Shown here piece by piece: positions 47,295-56,516 of a stretch of DNA of 64,000 bases (its first letter is position 1; each line of letters begins with the position of its first letter). Where the stretch lies: contig NZ_CP077941.1 in assembly GCF_019722725.1 (NCBI RefSeq), positions 1,674,001-1,738,000 on the forward strand. Reading direction: 5' to 3'. Under the pieces are notes generated by a model. The model was not told where the DNA came from, searched no databases, and was given only the letters and a program-made list of their open reading frames with translations. Source of the stretch: Vreelandella profundi. Lineage in GTDB: Bacteria > Pseudomonadota > Gammaproteobacteria > Pseudomonadales > Halomonadaceae. The translations under genes and the position numbers were made by a program.

Positions 47295-47939
47295 ATGACA
47301 CGTAACATAGCCGATATTAGGCGTGATTATGAAGGCGGCAGGCTAGATGAGTCGCTGGCGCCCACCGATCCTTTTGTACTATTTGATGAATGGTTCACCC
47401 TCGCCCTGGAAAAAGAAGGCCAGGATGGCAATGCCATGACGCTTGCCAGTGTGGATAGCCAAGGCAGGCCACACGCACGGGTAGTGCTATTAAAAGGCTT
47501 TGATGAACGCGGAATGGTGTTTTTCACCAACTACCACAGCCATAAGGGCAGTGAGTTAAGCAATGTGCCCTACGCGGCGATGACGTTTTGGTGGCCATCG
47601 CTTTCTCGGCAAGTCCGTATCGAAGGACTCGTTGAGCGGATACCCACCGTAGAGTCAGATGAGTATTTTGCCAGCCGCCCGCGCGGCAGCCAGCTTGGTG
47701 CCTGGATTGCTACCCAAAGCGTTGTAATTCCAGGGCGCAACTGGATTGAAGAGCGCCAAAAGCGCTTTGAGCAAGCCTACCACGGACAAGATATACCGCG
47801 CCCGATTCACTGGGGCGGCTACCGCGTGGCACCTGACATGATCGAGTTTTGGCAAGGCCAGCCCAGCCGCTTGCACGATCGGCTGCGGTTTGAACGCCGC
47901 GACAGCAATGAATGGAGTCGCTTTCGCTTAGCGCCTTAA
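47295..47939 (+). CDS. pdxH: PdxH, pyridoxamine 5'-phosphate oxidase
   Basis: FMN enzyme making pyridoxal phosphate from PNP/PMP. The 214-residue protein has RRDYEGGRLDES near the N-terminus, ATLASVDSQGRPHARVVLLKGFD-like core (in part), FFTNYHSHKGSEL, WWPSLSRQVRIEG and the C-terminal signature EFWQGQPSRLHDRLRF and W-RFRLAP. GGGAGAG precedes the ATG. A bidirectional terminator follows. Confidence 0.97.
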   Translation: MTRNIADIRRDYEGGRLDESLAPTDPFVLFDEWFTLALEKEGQDGNAMTLASVDSQGRPHARVVLLKGFDERGMVFFTNYHSHKGSELSNVPYAAMTFWWPSLSRQVRIEGLVERIPTVESDEYFASRPRGSQLGAWIATQSVVIPGRNWIEERQKRFEQAYHGQDIPRPIHWGGYRVAPDMIEFWQGQPSRLHDRLRFERRDSNEWSRFRLAP

Positions 47940-47966
47940 CGCGACGAGCGCATAAAAAAAGTATTT

Positions 47967-48000
47967 AAAAGGCCTGCAGTGATGACGACAGGCCTTTTGC
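47967..48000. terminator. Bidirectional terminator between pdxH and the Pat gene
   Basis: Perfect 10-bp stem AAAAGGCCTG / CAGGCCTTTT (47967-47976 and 47989-47998), with A-run before and T-run within the stem base, serving both convergent genes. Confidence 0.85.
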
Positions 48001-48002
48001 GG

Positions 48003-50750
48003 TTAGTCGGGCAGGCTTTCAAGGCGATGCCGCTGCCACTCACTTTCAGGTTCATTGAGGCGTAACACGGCATCAATCACCTGCTCTTCCATGTTGTAAC
48101 GGCATTTAAAGCCTAGGTGCTTCATTAAGGCCCGCATCGGATGGTTATCAACCATGATTTTGCCAATCATTTCCAGGGTGCCGATGTTAGTGCAGTAGTC
48201 GATCATCTTCTTCATTAACAGGCTGCCAATGCCGAGCCCCTGCAGGTCATCACGAATGATGATCGAAAACTCGGTGCGAATATTATCAGGGTCGTTCCAC
48301 ACCCTTGCCACGCCCAGCATCTCTTTTTTGCCATCCGCGCCTAAATATTCAGCGATAAAGGCCATCTGGCGGTCGTAGTTAATATGCGACAAAATCGACA
48401 AGTCGCGCTGCGTTAAATTAGATTTATTGTGGAAGTAGCGAAAGCGAATACTCTCTTCTGAGAGTTGGCGGTGGAACGTGGTAATGAGATGCGCATCTTC
48501 GGCACGAATAGGCCTGACCTCGACCTGCCAGCCGTTTTTAAGCGTCACCCATTCCCGCAGCTCTTCTGGATAAGGCATGATCGCAAAGCGCGACGGCGTC
48601 CCCAGATCCATCGCGAAATCGACGGCAATCATCCCATCGCGATTAAGTATCAACGGATTCACCTCAAGCCCGCGTAGATCGCCAAGGTCTGACGCCATTT
48701 GCGATAATTTGACCAGCATTTGGCACAGGTGCTGTATATCCCGCTCAGGGTCGGCGGAGTGTTCACGAATTAACGAGGCCGCATGCGTTCTGCCGACTAC
48801 GTCGGCGGCTAGGCTCATGTTCAGCGGCGGCAGCGCTACCTGGCGATCAGCCAAGACGTTGACCTTATAGCCGCCGATACCAAAGACAATCAGCGGGCCA
48901 AATACCGGATCACGGGTAATGCCTGCGCAGATCTGCATGGAATGCTTGCCGCGTTGCATGGGCTGCAAACAGTATTCGCGGATCGCGTACTCCGGGAATT
49001 TTTCCGCGACTTTGTCGCCCAGCTGACGAATACCCTCAGCCACCTGCTCTGGGGTTTCTAAATCCTGCAGCAAGCCTGCCGAAATTTTATGCGGATGCTT
49101 GCGGTAGCGATAAGGACGGCAATTGCCTTCATGAACCACCTTGAGCGCTTTGCTTCCAGAAATGCCTGCGGCCTTTTCAAGTGCTTCTTCAGGGCTAGAT
49201 AAATACACGCTCGGGGCCGTAGGAATACCGTATGCCTCAAGCACTTGAGCAGTTTCAGAGTGAGTTAACGTTTGCCTGCCCTGCTCTTTTGCCTGCTTGA
49301 TGAGTGTGCGGCACTGAGCGCGTATTTCAGGGCTCGTTGAAAAGGGTAAGCTGGGTGGAATTTCCTGCAGCAGCGCCTGAACACGCTGGTAAATCACCAT
49401 GTGCATGAAGGCCTTAACGGCCTTTTCAGGTGAAATGTAGGTGGGAATTCCGGCTAAATTGCATATATGACGCGCGTTCAGAGCCTCCTTTAGGCCCATC
49501 CAGCTGGTCAGTAAGTTGCGACGAAACTTCTTACGGTTATCGATTAACACTTGAGCCGTGACGAGCGATGGTGCCATGCGAGTAGGCGCGTGAACGACCA
49601 GCACGGCATCGACATTGGCATCAGACGCGACAATTTCCAGCGCTTGAACAAACCGCTCTGGCGACGCATTGCCGCCTAAATCCACCGGGTTCTCCCCCGG
49701 TTTACTCATATCGACCTGGCTAAGATGCAGCGCCGCCTGCGTTTCAGCGCTAAATTCAGCTAACTTACCGCCAGCGCTAATCAGCTTATCGATAGCCAGC
49801 ATGGCTGGCCCCAACCCGTTCGAGACAATTGCTAGGCGGTCCCCCTTCAAGGGCTTCATGCGTGAAAGCGTTTCTAGCGCATCAAGCAGCTCATCGGAAT
49901 CATCAACGCGCACAACGCCAGCCCGAGCAAAGGCCGCATCAAAGACCACATCGCGATTCGCAATGCCTGGCGTCGGCGCCATGCCCGAGATATCCGATTC
50001 GGGCGTGCGCCCGCTTTTTATCGCCAGCACTAAGCGGTTACGCGATGCATCGCGTACGGCCGTCATAAAGTGCTGGGCATCATTAATCCGCTCTAGGTGG
50101 AGCAATATGGCCTGAGCCGGTGAGTATTGATTAACGTAATCAATAAGATCCGGCAGCAGAACGTCCACGCTATCGCCAACAGTGATCAGATGTGAAAAGC
50201 CTACATCACGCCCAGCGGCCCAATCTATCATGGCATTGGCCAGCATGCCGGACTGGCCCAAATAAGCGACGCGCCCCGCTTTGACCGGCTGGCTGGCGTA
50301 AGAAACATTAAGATTCTTGCCCGGCACAATCAGCCCCATGCATTCCGGACCCAATACTCGAATGCCCGAAACGCGTGCTGCACTCAGCATCCTTTCACGG
50401 ATGGAGCCTTTATTGCCCTTATCACGATCAAGATAGGCGCCGCCAGAAAGTACCAGAGCCGCTTTGACACCGGCCTGCCCAAGCTTTTTAATTAAACTGG
50501 GGATACCCTCAATAGGTGAGCACACCACGGCTAGGTCGGGTATTTCAGGCAGCTCACTTACGCGACTTACGCACGGCACCCCGAATACCTGAGCATAGCC
50601 TTTCAAGTTGACGGCCCAGAGCGACCCTTTGAAGCCGCCATCTTGAATGTTTCTCAGCACTAAACCGCCCAGCGATGCGGGCTTTTCAGAGGCACCAAAC
50701 ACCGCTAGTGTACGAGGTTCAAAAAAATGGTGTAAAAAGCGCGTGCTCAC
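48003..50750 (-). CDS. Pat/YfiQ-type protein lysine acetyltransferase
   Basis: A 915-residue fusion. A CoA-binding and succinyl-CoA-ligase-like region (about 1-470, with VFGASEKPASLGG and YLGQSGMLANAMIDW) is followed by an ATP-grasp-like region (about 490-720) and a C-terminal GNAT domain (about 745-890, GLGIGSLLMKKMIDYC). This matches the bacterial Pat/YfiQ acetyltransferase, which acetylates and inactivates acetyl-CoA synthetase and other enzymes. The start is GTG, with GGGGAGA before it. It is divergent from a deacetylase-family gene 104 bases away. Confidence 0.9.
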   Translation of the reverse strand: MSTRFLHHFFEPRTLAVFGASEKPASLGGLVLRNIQDGGFKGSLWAVNLKGYAQVFGVPCVSRVSELPEIPDLAVVCSPIEGIPSLIKKLGQAGVKAALVLSGGAYLDRDKGNKGSIRERMLSAARVSGIRVLGPECMGLIVPGKNLNVSYASQPVKAGRVAYLGQSGMLANAMIDWAAGRDVGFSHLITVGDSVDVLLPDLIDYVNQYSPAQAILLHLERINDAQHFMTAVRDASRNRLVLAIKSGRTPESDISGMAPTPGIANRDVVFDAAFARAGVVRVDDSDELLDALETLSRMKPLKGDRLAIVSNGLGPAMLAIDKLISAGGKLAEFSAETQAALHLSQVDMSKPGENPVDLGGNASPERFVQALEIVASDANVDAVLVVHAPTRMAPSLVTAQVLIDNRKKFRRNLLTSWMGLKEALNARHICNLAGIPTYISPEKAVKAFMHMVIYQRVQALLQEIPPSLPFSTSPEIRAQCRTLIKQAKEQGRQTLTHSETAQVLEAYGIPTAPSVYLSSPEEALEKAAGISGSKALKVVHEGNCRPYRYRKHPHKISAGLLQDLETPEQVAEGIRQLGDKVAEKFPEYAIREYCLQPMQRGKHSMQICAGITRDPVFGPLIVFGIGGYKVNVLADRQVALPPLNMSLAADVVGRTHAASLIREHSADPERDIQHLCQMLVKLSQMASDLGDLRGLEVNPLILNRDGMIAVDFAMDLGTPSRFAIMPYPEELREWVTLKNGWQVEVRPIRAEDAHLITTFHRQLSEESIRFRYFHNKSNLTQRDLSILSHINYDRQMAFIAEYLGADGKKEMLGVARVWNDPDNIRTEFSIIIRDDLQGLGIGSLLMKKMIDYCTNIGTLEMIGKIMVDNHPMRALMKHLGFKCRYNMEEQVIDAVLRLNEPESEWQRHRLESLPD

Positions 50751-50854
50751 AAATGAGTCTCCCCTGACATAAATAGCGGCTGTACGACTTATTGAGACTG
50801 TCGCGTAGGGCCTGGAGGCGATTAAGGTGTCATCAATAATAATGGAGCGTTTGA

Positions 50855-51796
50855 ATGATTACCGCCTACCTTACCCACCCCGATTGCTCATTGCACCATA
50901 TGGGGCCAGAGCATCCGGAAAGCCCACAGCGTCTGGAGGCTATTCGCGCCCACCTATCGCTTGCGGGAATACTGCAGCAGACCATGCAGGCCGACGCTAA
51001 AGAAGCTTGTGAAGAGGCATTAGCCAGGGTACACCCCTTGCGTCATCTTCGCGCGCTGGAAAAGTGTTTACCCAAAGAAGGCATCATCGCATTGGATAGC
51101 GATACCATGATGAATCCTGACAGTCTGAAAGCCGCTAGAGTGGCCGCCGGCGCTGTTATTCGGGGGGTTGATCAGGTGTTTAAGTGCCAGGCCGATAACG
51201 TTTTTTGTGCCGTTAGGCCGCCTGGCCACCATGCGGAGGCCAGTGATGCCATGGGTTTCTGTTTTTATAATAATATTGCCGTTGGCGCAGCCCATGCCCG
51301 CGAAAAATATGGTGCTAAGCGTATTGCCATCCTGGATTTTGATGTGCACCAGTGCAACGGTACGATCGATATTTTCAAAAACGATCCTGAAATTCTCATT
51401 TGCACAAGCTTCCAGTATCCGTTTTATCCGTGGCGCTACTTACGCAGTGAGTGGCAAAACGTTGTGAATACTCCATTGGAAGTTGGCACTGACGGGCCCG
51501 AGTTTCGGCGCATTATCGAAAGTCATTGGCTGCCCGCCCTGCATGCTTTTAAGCCAGATTTAGTCATGATATCTGCAGGCTTTGATGCCCATCGCGATGA
51601 TCCAATGGGCGACATTTGCTTGGAGGATGAAGATTTTTACTGGATCACTCATCTCGCTATGGAAATCGCCACTCTATACGCCGATAACCGCATTGTCTCG
51701 GTGCTTGAAGGTGGCTATCACCCAAAATCGTTAGCCAGCGGTGTAGAGGCGCATCTAAAAGCGCTGCTAGGACTTCCTTTCGCAGAAGTACCTTAA
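50855..51796 (+). CDS. Histone-deacetylase-family hydrolase (AcuC/APAH-like)
   Basis: A 313-residue zinc amidohydrolase of the arginase/deacetylase fold. Motifs: HPESPQRLEAI near the N-terminus, RPPGHHAEASDAMGFCFYNN (active-site His pair), LDFDVHQCNGT and SAGFDAHRDDP (zinc Asp/His), and EGGYHP (catalytic Tyr). Substrates in this family are acetyl-lysine proteins or acetylpolyamines. Its position divergent from a lysine acetyltransferase makes protein deacetylation a reasonable inference. Confidence 0.9.
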   Translation: MITAYLTHPDCSLHHMGPEHPESPQRLEAIRAHLSLAGILQQTMQADAKEACEEALARVHPLRHLRALEKCLPKEGIIALDSDTMMNPDSLKAARVAAGAVIRGVDQVFKCQADNVFCAVRPPGHHAEASDAMGFCFYNNIAVGAAHAREKYGAKRIAILDFDVHQCNGTIDIFKNDPEILICTSFQYPFYPWRYLRSEWQNVVNTPLEVGTDGPEFRRIIESHWLPALHAFKPDLVMISAGFDAHRDDPMGDICLEDEDFYWITHLAMEIATLYADNRIVSVLEGGYHPKSLASGVEAHLKALLGLPFAEVP

Positions 51797-51896
51797 AGCC
51801 CGTATCGAATGGGCGGGCTCAATGGGTGTGAGTATGAGCTGTGATATCATGCTCAGACTCAAATGCCCCACGTTAACGCAGCCAATGTGACGATTT

Positions 51897-52529
51897 ATGA
51901 CCGCAACCACCGAAGAGCATGCCGCGCTGCGTATCGCATCGGGAAGCAAGCCGTTTGTTGAACCGCTACGCCTGGGCGAAAGGCTTAAGCAAATTCGTCT
52001 TGCCAACCAGTGGACGCTGGAAGATGTAAGCCAGCGTACGGGGCTTGCGCGTTCAACGCTTTCTAAAATTGAGAATGACCAAGTATCACCTACCTTTAGC
52101 GTGGTGCAGAAGCTAACGACGGGCCTGAACATTGACCTGCCTCAGCTGCTGACGCCACCAAAGCGCGAGCGCTACACCATGGGCCGCCGCGATTTAACCC
52201 GTAAAGGCAAAGGGCAGCTACACCCTACGCCGACCTATGAGCATGAATTGCTCGGTCACCAGCTAGCCCAAAAGCGCATGATACCCTTCAAAACTATCGT
52301 TCGAGCGCGCAGTTTCGAAGAGTATCAGCAGTGGGTGCGCCATGATGGCGAAGAATTTCTGATGGTGCTGCATGGCGATATAATGCTTCACACCGAGTTT
52401 TATGCCCCGCTAGTGTTAGCCGAAGGCGACAGCATCTACTTTGATAGTGATATGGGCCATGCGCTTGTTTCGACCAGCCTGAACGATGCAGTGGTGCTTT
52501 CAGTGTGTACGCGTGGCGATATTGTTTAA
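51897..52529 (+). CDS. XRE-cupin transcriptional regulator
   Basis: A 210-residue protein with an N-terminal XRE helix-turn-helix (about 25-85, LGERLKQIRLANQWTLEDVS, in part, and TGLARSTLSKIENDQVSPTF). A C-terminal cupin domain (about 115-208) contains FLMVLHGDIMLHTEFY and SIYFDSDMGHAL. The family often regulates amino-acid or polyamine metabolism. Target unknown; the upstream deacetylase-family gene is a candidate. It converges on tusE. Confidence 0.87.
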   Translation: MTATTEEHAALRIASGSKPFVEPLRLGERLKQIRLANQWTLEDVSQRTGLARSTLSKIENDQVSPTFSVVQKLTTGLNIDLPQLLTPPKRERYTMGRRDLTRKGKGQLHPTPTYEHELLGHQLAQKRMIPFKTIVRARSFEEYQQWVRHDGEEFLMVLHGDIMLHTEFYAPLVLAEGDSIYFDSDMGHALVSTSLNDAVVLSVCTRGDIV

Positions 52530-52546
52530 CGTGATAAAACACTGCG

Positions 52547-52897
52547 CTATAGGCAGTTGGTAGGCTTAGGCAAACCGGCTAGCCGGGCAATCCTTTTAGG
52601 CGGGCTGCCCGGAAAAAGCTGCATCAAATAAATGGAACGCCCCTTCTCTTCACCTAGCGCTGTTTTGGTTGCTTTTACCAATGGGCGCATCGCCGGCGCC
52701 ATTTCATAGCGCTGATAAAAAGCCCGCACTAGATCAATTATTTCCCAGTGCTCAGAGGTCAGTGGCAGCCCCTCCTCGCTGGCCATTAACTCAGCTACTG
52801 GCTCGCTCCAGTCACCTTGATTAACAAGGTACCCTTCAGGATCGAGTCCCCATTTTTCTTCTAAATCAAGATAACGGTATATTTTTGGTTTAGTCAT
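52547..52897 (-). CDS. tusE: TusE, sulfur-relay DsrC-family protein
   Basis: A 116-residue DsrC-like protein carrying the persulfide to MnmA for 2-thiolation of tRNA wobble uridine. The conserved C-terminal Cys is Cys115 in KPTNCL; other features are DEEGYLVNQGDWSEP-like start (in part), LTSEHWEIIDLVRAFY and GRSIYLMQLFPG. It is last of a four-gene minus-strand operon tusD-tusC-tusB-tusE, with 2 bases between tusB and tusE. Confidence 0.95.
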   Translation of the reverse strand: MTKPKIYRYLDLEEKWGLDPEGYLVNQGDWSEPVAELMASEEGLPLTSEHWEIIDLVRAFYQRYEMAPAMRPLVKATKTALGEEKGRSIYLMQLFPGSPPKRIARLAGLPKPTNCL

Positions 52898-52899
52898 GC

Positions 52900-53187
52900 T
52901 TAATACCAGGTTACTGTTTTTTCATTCTGCTCAGTCAGTACAACAAAACCGTCTACATCGACCGTAGGCAGTCCATGATCAGCCGCTATCTTTGCTAGGC
53001 CTCTAGAAGTAAGGTCTTCTGAAAGCAAATAAATACGCTGATGAAAGTGCAGCCATGCGCTCCAAGTAGGGTCAAGAGCGGCAGTCACCGCCTCTTCAAC
53101 CAATAGCACCGTGTCTTGGGCGCCTGCCGCAAGCTGCATTTGAGCAAATGCGCTACTGTCTGACGGCTTGGTGAGGATGTGCAACAT
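52900..53187 (-). CDS. tusB: TusB, sulfur-relay DsrH-family protein
   Basis: A 95-residue subunit of the TusBCD hexamer that receives sulfur from TusA. The ATG at 53187 (MLHILTKPSD) is preferred because it gives the family length and start; the frame is open upstream into tusC without support. DsrH-like features include LVEEAVTAAL and a C-terminal VLTEQNEKTVTWY. Confidence 0.92.
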   Translation of the reverse strand: MLHILTKPSDSSAFAQMQLAAGAQDTVLLVEEAVTAALDPTWSAWLHFHQRIYLLSEDLTSRGLAKIAADHGLPTVDVDGFVVLTEQNEKTVTWY

Positions 53188-53200
53188 AGTGATGGCCCCA

Positions 53201-53566
53201 CTAAAAGCTGAAAATTTTGGCGTGTTGTTGCAATAAATCGGGTATATCTGCATTCGCCATTAGCGTTACGCTGTCTACAAGCGCATCTGCCGGTATATGC
53301 AGGCTTTGTAGTGCCTCTCGTGGCACCCAGAGCTTATCAATATCGTACATTTCCAGCATATCAATAGTTGGCAGCGTGGCTTTCTGACCTGGCGCGCCAC
53401 TGCCCTGCTCTTTTAGCAGCGCCATTATACCCTGCCCCATAAACAACAGTTCCACCGGCTGCCCAAACGCCGCAGCAACCAGTGCCGCATCTAATCCTTC
53501 ACGTAACCAGTTTGAACCGTGAGGTGCATGGCGAATAATCACCAGTAGCGCATCAGGTGCCACCAT
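53201..53566 (-). CDS. tusC: TusC, sulfur-relay DsrF-family protein
   Basis: A 121-residue DsrE/F-fold subunit of TusBCD. It starts LLVIIRHAPHGSNWLREGLD, has VELLFMGQGIM in the middle and ends near DIPDLLQQHAKIFSF. The position between tusD and tusB and the length identify it. It has no catalytic Cys at the TusD position, as expected for TusC. Confidence 0.92.
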   Translation of the reverse strand: MVAPDALLVIIRHAPHGSNWLREGLDAALVAAAFGQPVELLFMGQGIMALLKEQGSGAPGQKATLPTIDMLEMYDIDKLWVPREALQSLHIPADALVDSVTLMANADIPDLLQQHAKIFSF

Positions 53567-53577
53567 TGACTCACCTT

Positions 53578-53970
53578 TTAAGCAAAAGTAATAAAGCGAT
53601 CAGAACGCTGCTGTAGTTCAAGTAACTGTCCAAGGCCGGTCAATTCAAAAGGTTTTTCAATATTAACGGCTTGCTTGCCATGCCGCTGCGCTTCCGATTC
53701 GCTCATTAGCCCCCGGCGCAGCGCTGCGGCAATACAGACATCTAATTGTACGGTATGCAGACGATGAAGCTCTAACCAGGCTTCATTGAGATTGAGCTCA
53801 TCCTGCGGAGGTGCCATCAGTGAAGACGCATTATGAACACCGTCGTGATAGAAGAACACACCCGCCAACCGATGCCCCCGCGCAATAACGGCGTGGGCAA
53901 AACGCAAAGCAGAATGCGGTGCAGGACTGCTATACGGAGCGCCCATCACCAATAAACCATACTGCATCAT
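53578..53970 (-). CDS. tusD: TusD, sulfur-relay DsrE-family protein
   Basis: A 130-residue catalytic subunit of TusBCD. The sulfur-carrying Cys lies in QLDVCIAAALRRG near residue 79. The N-terminal YGLLVMGAPYSSPAPHSALRF pattern (in part) and FFYHDGVHNAS are typical. Two adjacent ATGs are possible starts; the first lies 7 bases after AGGT. It leads the operon and lies downstream of the BAX-inhibitor gene terminator. Confidence 0.93.
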   Translation of the reverse strand: MMQYGLLVMGAPYSSPAPHSALRFAHAVIARGHRLAGVFFYHDGVHNASSLMAPPQDELNLNEAWLELHRLHTVQLDVCIAAALRRGLMSESEAQRHGKQAVNIEKPFELTGLGQLLELQQRSDRFITFA

Positions 53971-53994
53971 ATTAATACCTAGTCACAGCTAGCT

Positions 53995-54028
53995 AAAAAA
54001 AAGACAGGCCCTCGCAAAAGGGCCTGTC
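53995..54028 (-). terminator. Intrinsic terminator of the BAX-inhibitor-like gene
   Basis: GACAGGCCC / GGGCCTGTC perfect 9-bp stem; on the minus strand it is followed by eight T residues. It separates the upstream gene from the tus operon. Confidence 0.92.
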
Positions 54029-54051
54029 CTATCGTCTAACGCCGTTCAAAA

Positions 54052-54732
54052 TCAATCGTTACTCATAATACCCAAAATCGACAACAGGCTAACAAACAGA
54101 TTGTAGATGGATACGTAGAGTGTCACGGTAGCGAGAATGTAATTAGTCTCACCGGCGCGGTGAATGATTTCGCTGGTTTGATACAAAATGGCAGCTGAAG
54201 CAAACAGTACAAAGCCCGCAGATACCATTAGTGACAGCGCAGGAATGTTGAAGAAGATGCCCGCAACCATGGCAAGAATCAGCACGATGGCACCTGCCAT
54301 CAGGAAGTTACTCAAGAAGCTGAAGTCTTTCTTGGTTGTTAGCGCAACGGCTGACAAGCCAACAAACGTAAGCCCCGTCATCGCCAGTGCATTCATGATC
54401 AATGCGCCGCCGTTAGGGAGCGTTAGATAGGCTGAAAGGATCGGCCCAAGGGTAAAGCCCATGAACCCTGTAAACGCAAACGTCGCCAGCAAGCCTGCCG
54501 CTGAATTCGCCGTTTTGTGGACAAGGAACATCAGTCCATAAGCACCAATAAAGAACACAAAAATGTTCATTTGCTGGATGCCCATTGCAACAGCGGCACC
54601 CGCTGTTACTGCAGAAAACAAGAGTGTAATCGCCAGCAGTGCGTAGGTATTACGCAATACTTTGTTAGTACTGACACTGTTTGCCACACCGCCCGACTGG
54701 GGGCGTGCCATACGTGAGTCGTTGTAAGCCAT
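54052..54732 (-). CDS. BAX inhibitor-1/YccA-family membrane protein
   Basis: A 226-residue protein with seven transmembrane helices of the TMBIM/BI-1 family. The segment AFTGFMGFTLGPILSAYL and the C-terminal LATVTLYVSIYNLFVSLLSILG are family hallmarks. E. coli relatives YccA and YbhL act in membrane-protein quality control or ion leak; the exact role here is open. It has a clear terminator and is divergent from the hydrolase gene. Confidence 0.93.
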   Translation of the reverse strand: MAYNDSRMARPQSGGVANSVSTNKVLRNTYALLAITLLFSAVTAGAAVAMGIQQMNIFVFFIGAYGLMFLVHKTANSAAGLLATFAFTGFMGFTLGPILSAYLTLPNGGALIMNALAMTGLTFVGLSAVALTTKKDFSFLSNFLMAGAIVLILAMVAGIFFNIPALSLMVSAGFVLFASAAILYQTSEIIHRAGETNYILATVTLYVSIYNLFVSLLSILGIMSND

Positions 54733-54892
54733 GTGTTAATGCTCCCTAATAGTATTCTAACAACGGACAAGAATGCCGTTACTGAGTTCCAGACGCAAGC
54801 ACTTGTGTTCGACGCAAATGGTAATTCAACGTTGTACCAGTTTATCAAGAATTGACTATGCTTGCTTAACACCTCTTTTGGACACCAAAACG

Positions 54893-55654
54893 ATGAACAA
54901 AATACTACTGCCCATCGGCGCAATAACGCTATTGTCGCTCGCCTTACCTGCGCTTGCGTACTCGCCTGCTGGCAATGACATTACCTATAAGATTAATGCA
55001 GAAAATTTTCAGGGCTATTTTGTTTCAGCCGGCGAAAATGCTCAGGGAACCGTGCTTATTATTCATGATTGGGATGGTTTAGACGATTATGAACGTCAAC
55101 GAGCCGATATGTTGGCCGCTGAGGGTTACGATGTATTTGCCGTCGACTTATTCGGTGAAGGTAATCGTCCTCAAACAGTGGAAGATAAACGAGCTGCCAC
55201 CAACCATCTTTACGACGATAGAGAGCGTATGCGCGAACTAACGCTAGGCGGCTTAGCGCAAGCTAGAGAGCAAGGCGCGGCCGAGCAAACGGTGATCCTA
55301 GGATATTGCTTTGGCGGAACCGCCGCACTTGAAATAGCCCGTGCAGGTGACGCACAAGGCATTGCGGCCTATGCAAGCTTTCACGGCGGCCTTACAACAC
55401 CGGAAGGCCAATCATACTCCAGCAGCACTGCCCCCATATTCATTGCCCATGGCGGTGCCGACAGCGCCGTTAGTCTAAACGATGTTGCACTACTCGCAGA
55501 TGAGCTTGAAACAGCGGGCATTGCCTACGAAGTCGGTATTTATTCCGGTGCACCACACGCCTTTAGTGTGTTTGGAAGCGATGCCTATCGAGAAAACGCC
55601 GACCAGCGTTCGTGGGCGACGTTTAAAGATTGGCTAAATGAGATACCCAAATAA
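54893..55654 (+). CDS. Exported dienelactone-hydrolase-family protein
   Basis: A 253-residue alpha/beta hydrolase with a signal peptide (cleavage near residue 22, ALA-YS). The ATG at 54893 is chosen because it opens the signal peptide; the upstream in-frame extension is unsupported. The catalytic set is Cys in LGYCFGGTAA, Asp in HGGADSAVS and His in GAPHAFSV. The family hydrolyses lactones and esters; export suggests an envelope or environmental substrate. Monocistronic. Confidence 0.88.
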   Translation: MNKILLPIGAITLLSLALPALAYSPAGNDITYKINAENFQGYFVSAGENAQGTVLIIHDWDGLDDYERQRADMLAAEGYDVFAVDLFGEGNRPQTVEDKRAATNHLYDDRERMRELTLGGLAQAREQGAAEQTVILGYCFGGTAALEIARAGDAQGIAAYASFHGGLTTPEGQSYSSSTAPIFIAHGGADSAVSLNDVALLADELETAGIAYEVGIYSGAPHAFSVFGSDAYRENADQRSWATFKDWLNEIPK

Positions 55655-55722
55655 GTCTAACTCTTACGAACACCTAGTGACGCGAGCCGTGCCACTAGGT
55701 CATCGTCTGATGGAAGAATTAT

Positions 55723-55887
55723 TTAGCTTTGTGCTTCTTCTTCTTCATCATCTTTATGAGCGGTCACGGTTGTGACTGCCGTTTGACGCGCATCTTGAGG
55801 AGAACTGTATAAACGTGCATCAATTACATGCAACACTGCCAATTGCGCAAAAAGCATCGCAAAGCAAACGATCAATCCTTTCAACAT
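55723..55887 (-). CDS. Small membrane or secreted protein with acidic tail
   Basis: A 54-codon gene. AAGGA lies 8 bases before the ATG at 55887. The product has a hydrophobic N-terminal segment (LKGLIVCFAMLFAQLAVLHV) that could be a signal anchor, followed by a polar region ending in KDDEEEEAQS. No homologue is recognised. It stands alone between the hydrolase gene and another small gene on the same strand. The good ribosome-binding site and protein-like composition support a real gene. Confidence 0.65.
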   Translation of the reverse strand: MLKGLIVCFAMLFAQLAVLHVIDARLYSSPQDARQTAVTTVTAHKDDEEEEAQS

Positions 55888-56103
55888 GGTAGATCTTCCT
55901 TAGTGAATTAATAGCATCAAGCTCACAGCATAATAACGATTATTTTTACAGAAACAACGGGGGAAAACGTGAATTAAATAACGCTAAATGCCTCTAAACG
56001 CGGCTGAGATGATACTCTTTCACAATTATCTATCGCTCAAATACTTAACGCCTGGATTAGGCGGGCCGCCTTAGGCAAGGTTGATATTTCTTCCTCCACA
56101 GCA

Positions 56104-56286
56104 TCAATCCTGAACGGTTACTTCTCTCAAATCCTCAATGCTTATTCCATCCGGCAGCTCTGACTCGCTGCTTGGCAGCCAAACAGGTGAGAAGTCGCTA
56201 TCTTCTCTACCATCATCATGAGTATGCCCTGGAATACGATAAACCACTTGTTCGTGCCGATGATCCCATGCAAATACACGATCCAT
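56104..56286 (-). CDS. Small hypothetical protein, 60 residues
   Basis: The ATG at 56286 is chosen because GAGGAG lies 7 bases before it; an upstream ATG in frame at 56310 lacks this. The soluble, acidic product (MDRVFAWDHRHEQVVYRIPG at the start) has no recognised domain, signal peptide or cysteine. It is one of several orphan small genes between 55.7 and 57.1 kb. Confidence 0.55.
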   Translation of the reverse strand: MDRVFAWDHRHEQVVYRIPGHTHDDGREDSDFSPVWLPSSESELPDGISIEDLREVTVQD

Positions 56287-56516
56287 ACGCCACTCCTCGT
56301 TAAAGAACATTGCAGCTACGACACTAATACGTGTGTTGGCGTTCCGCTACGAGCGAACCTTATTGGCAAGTTGTATTTTACCGCGCTGAGGAATCTTCGC
56401 GGATCAATGCCAGCCTATGCTCCGCATTCCCACATCTAAAAACCCTAGTCAATCGACATACACTGCGTGGATGCTGTTAAATGTAGCAGGATTATTTAAC
56501 TGATAAGGAGCTATCT

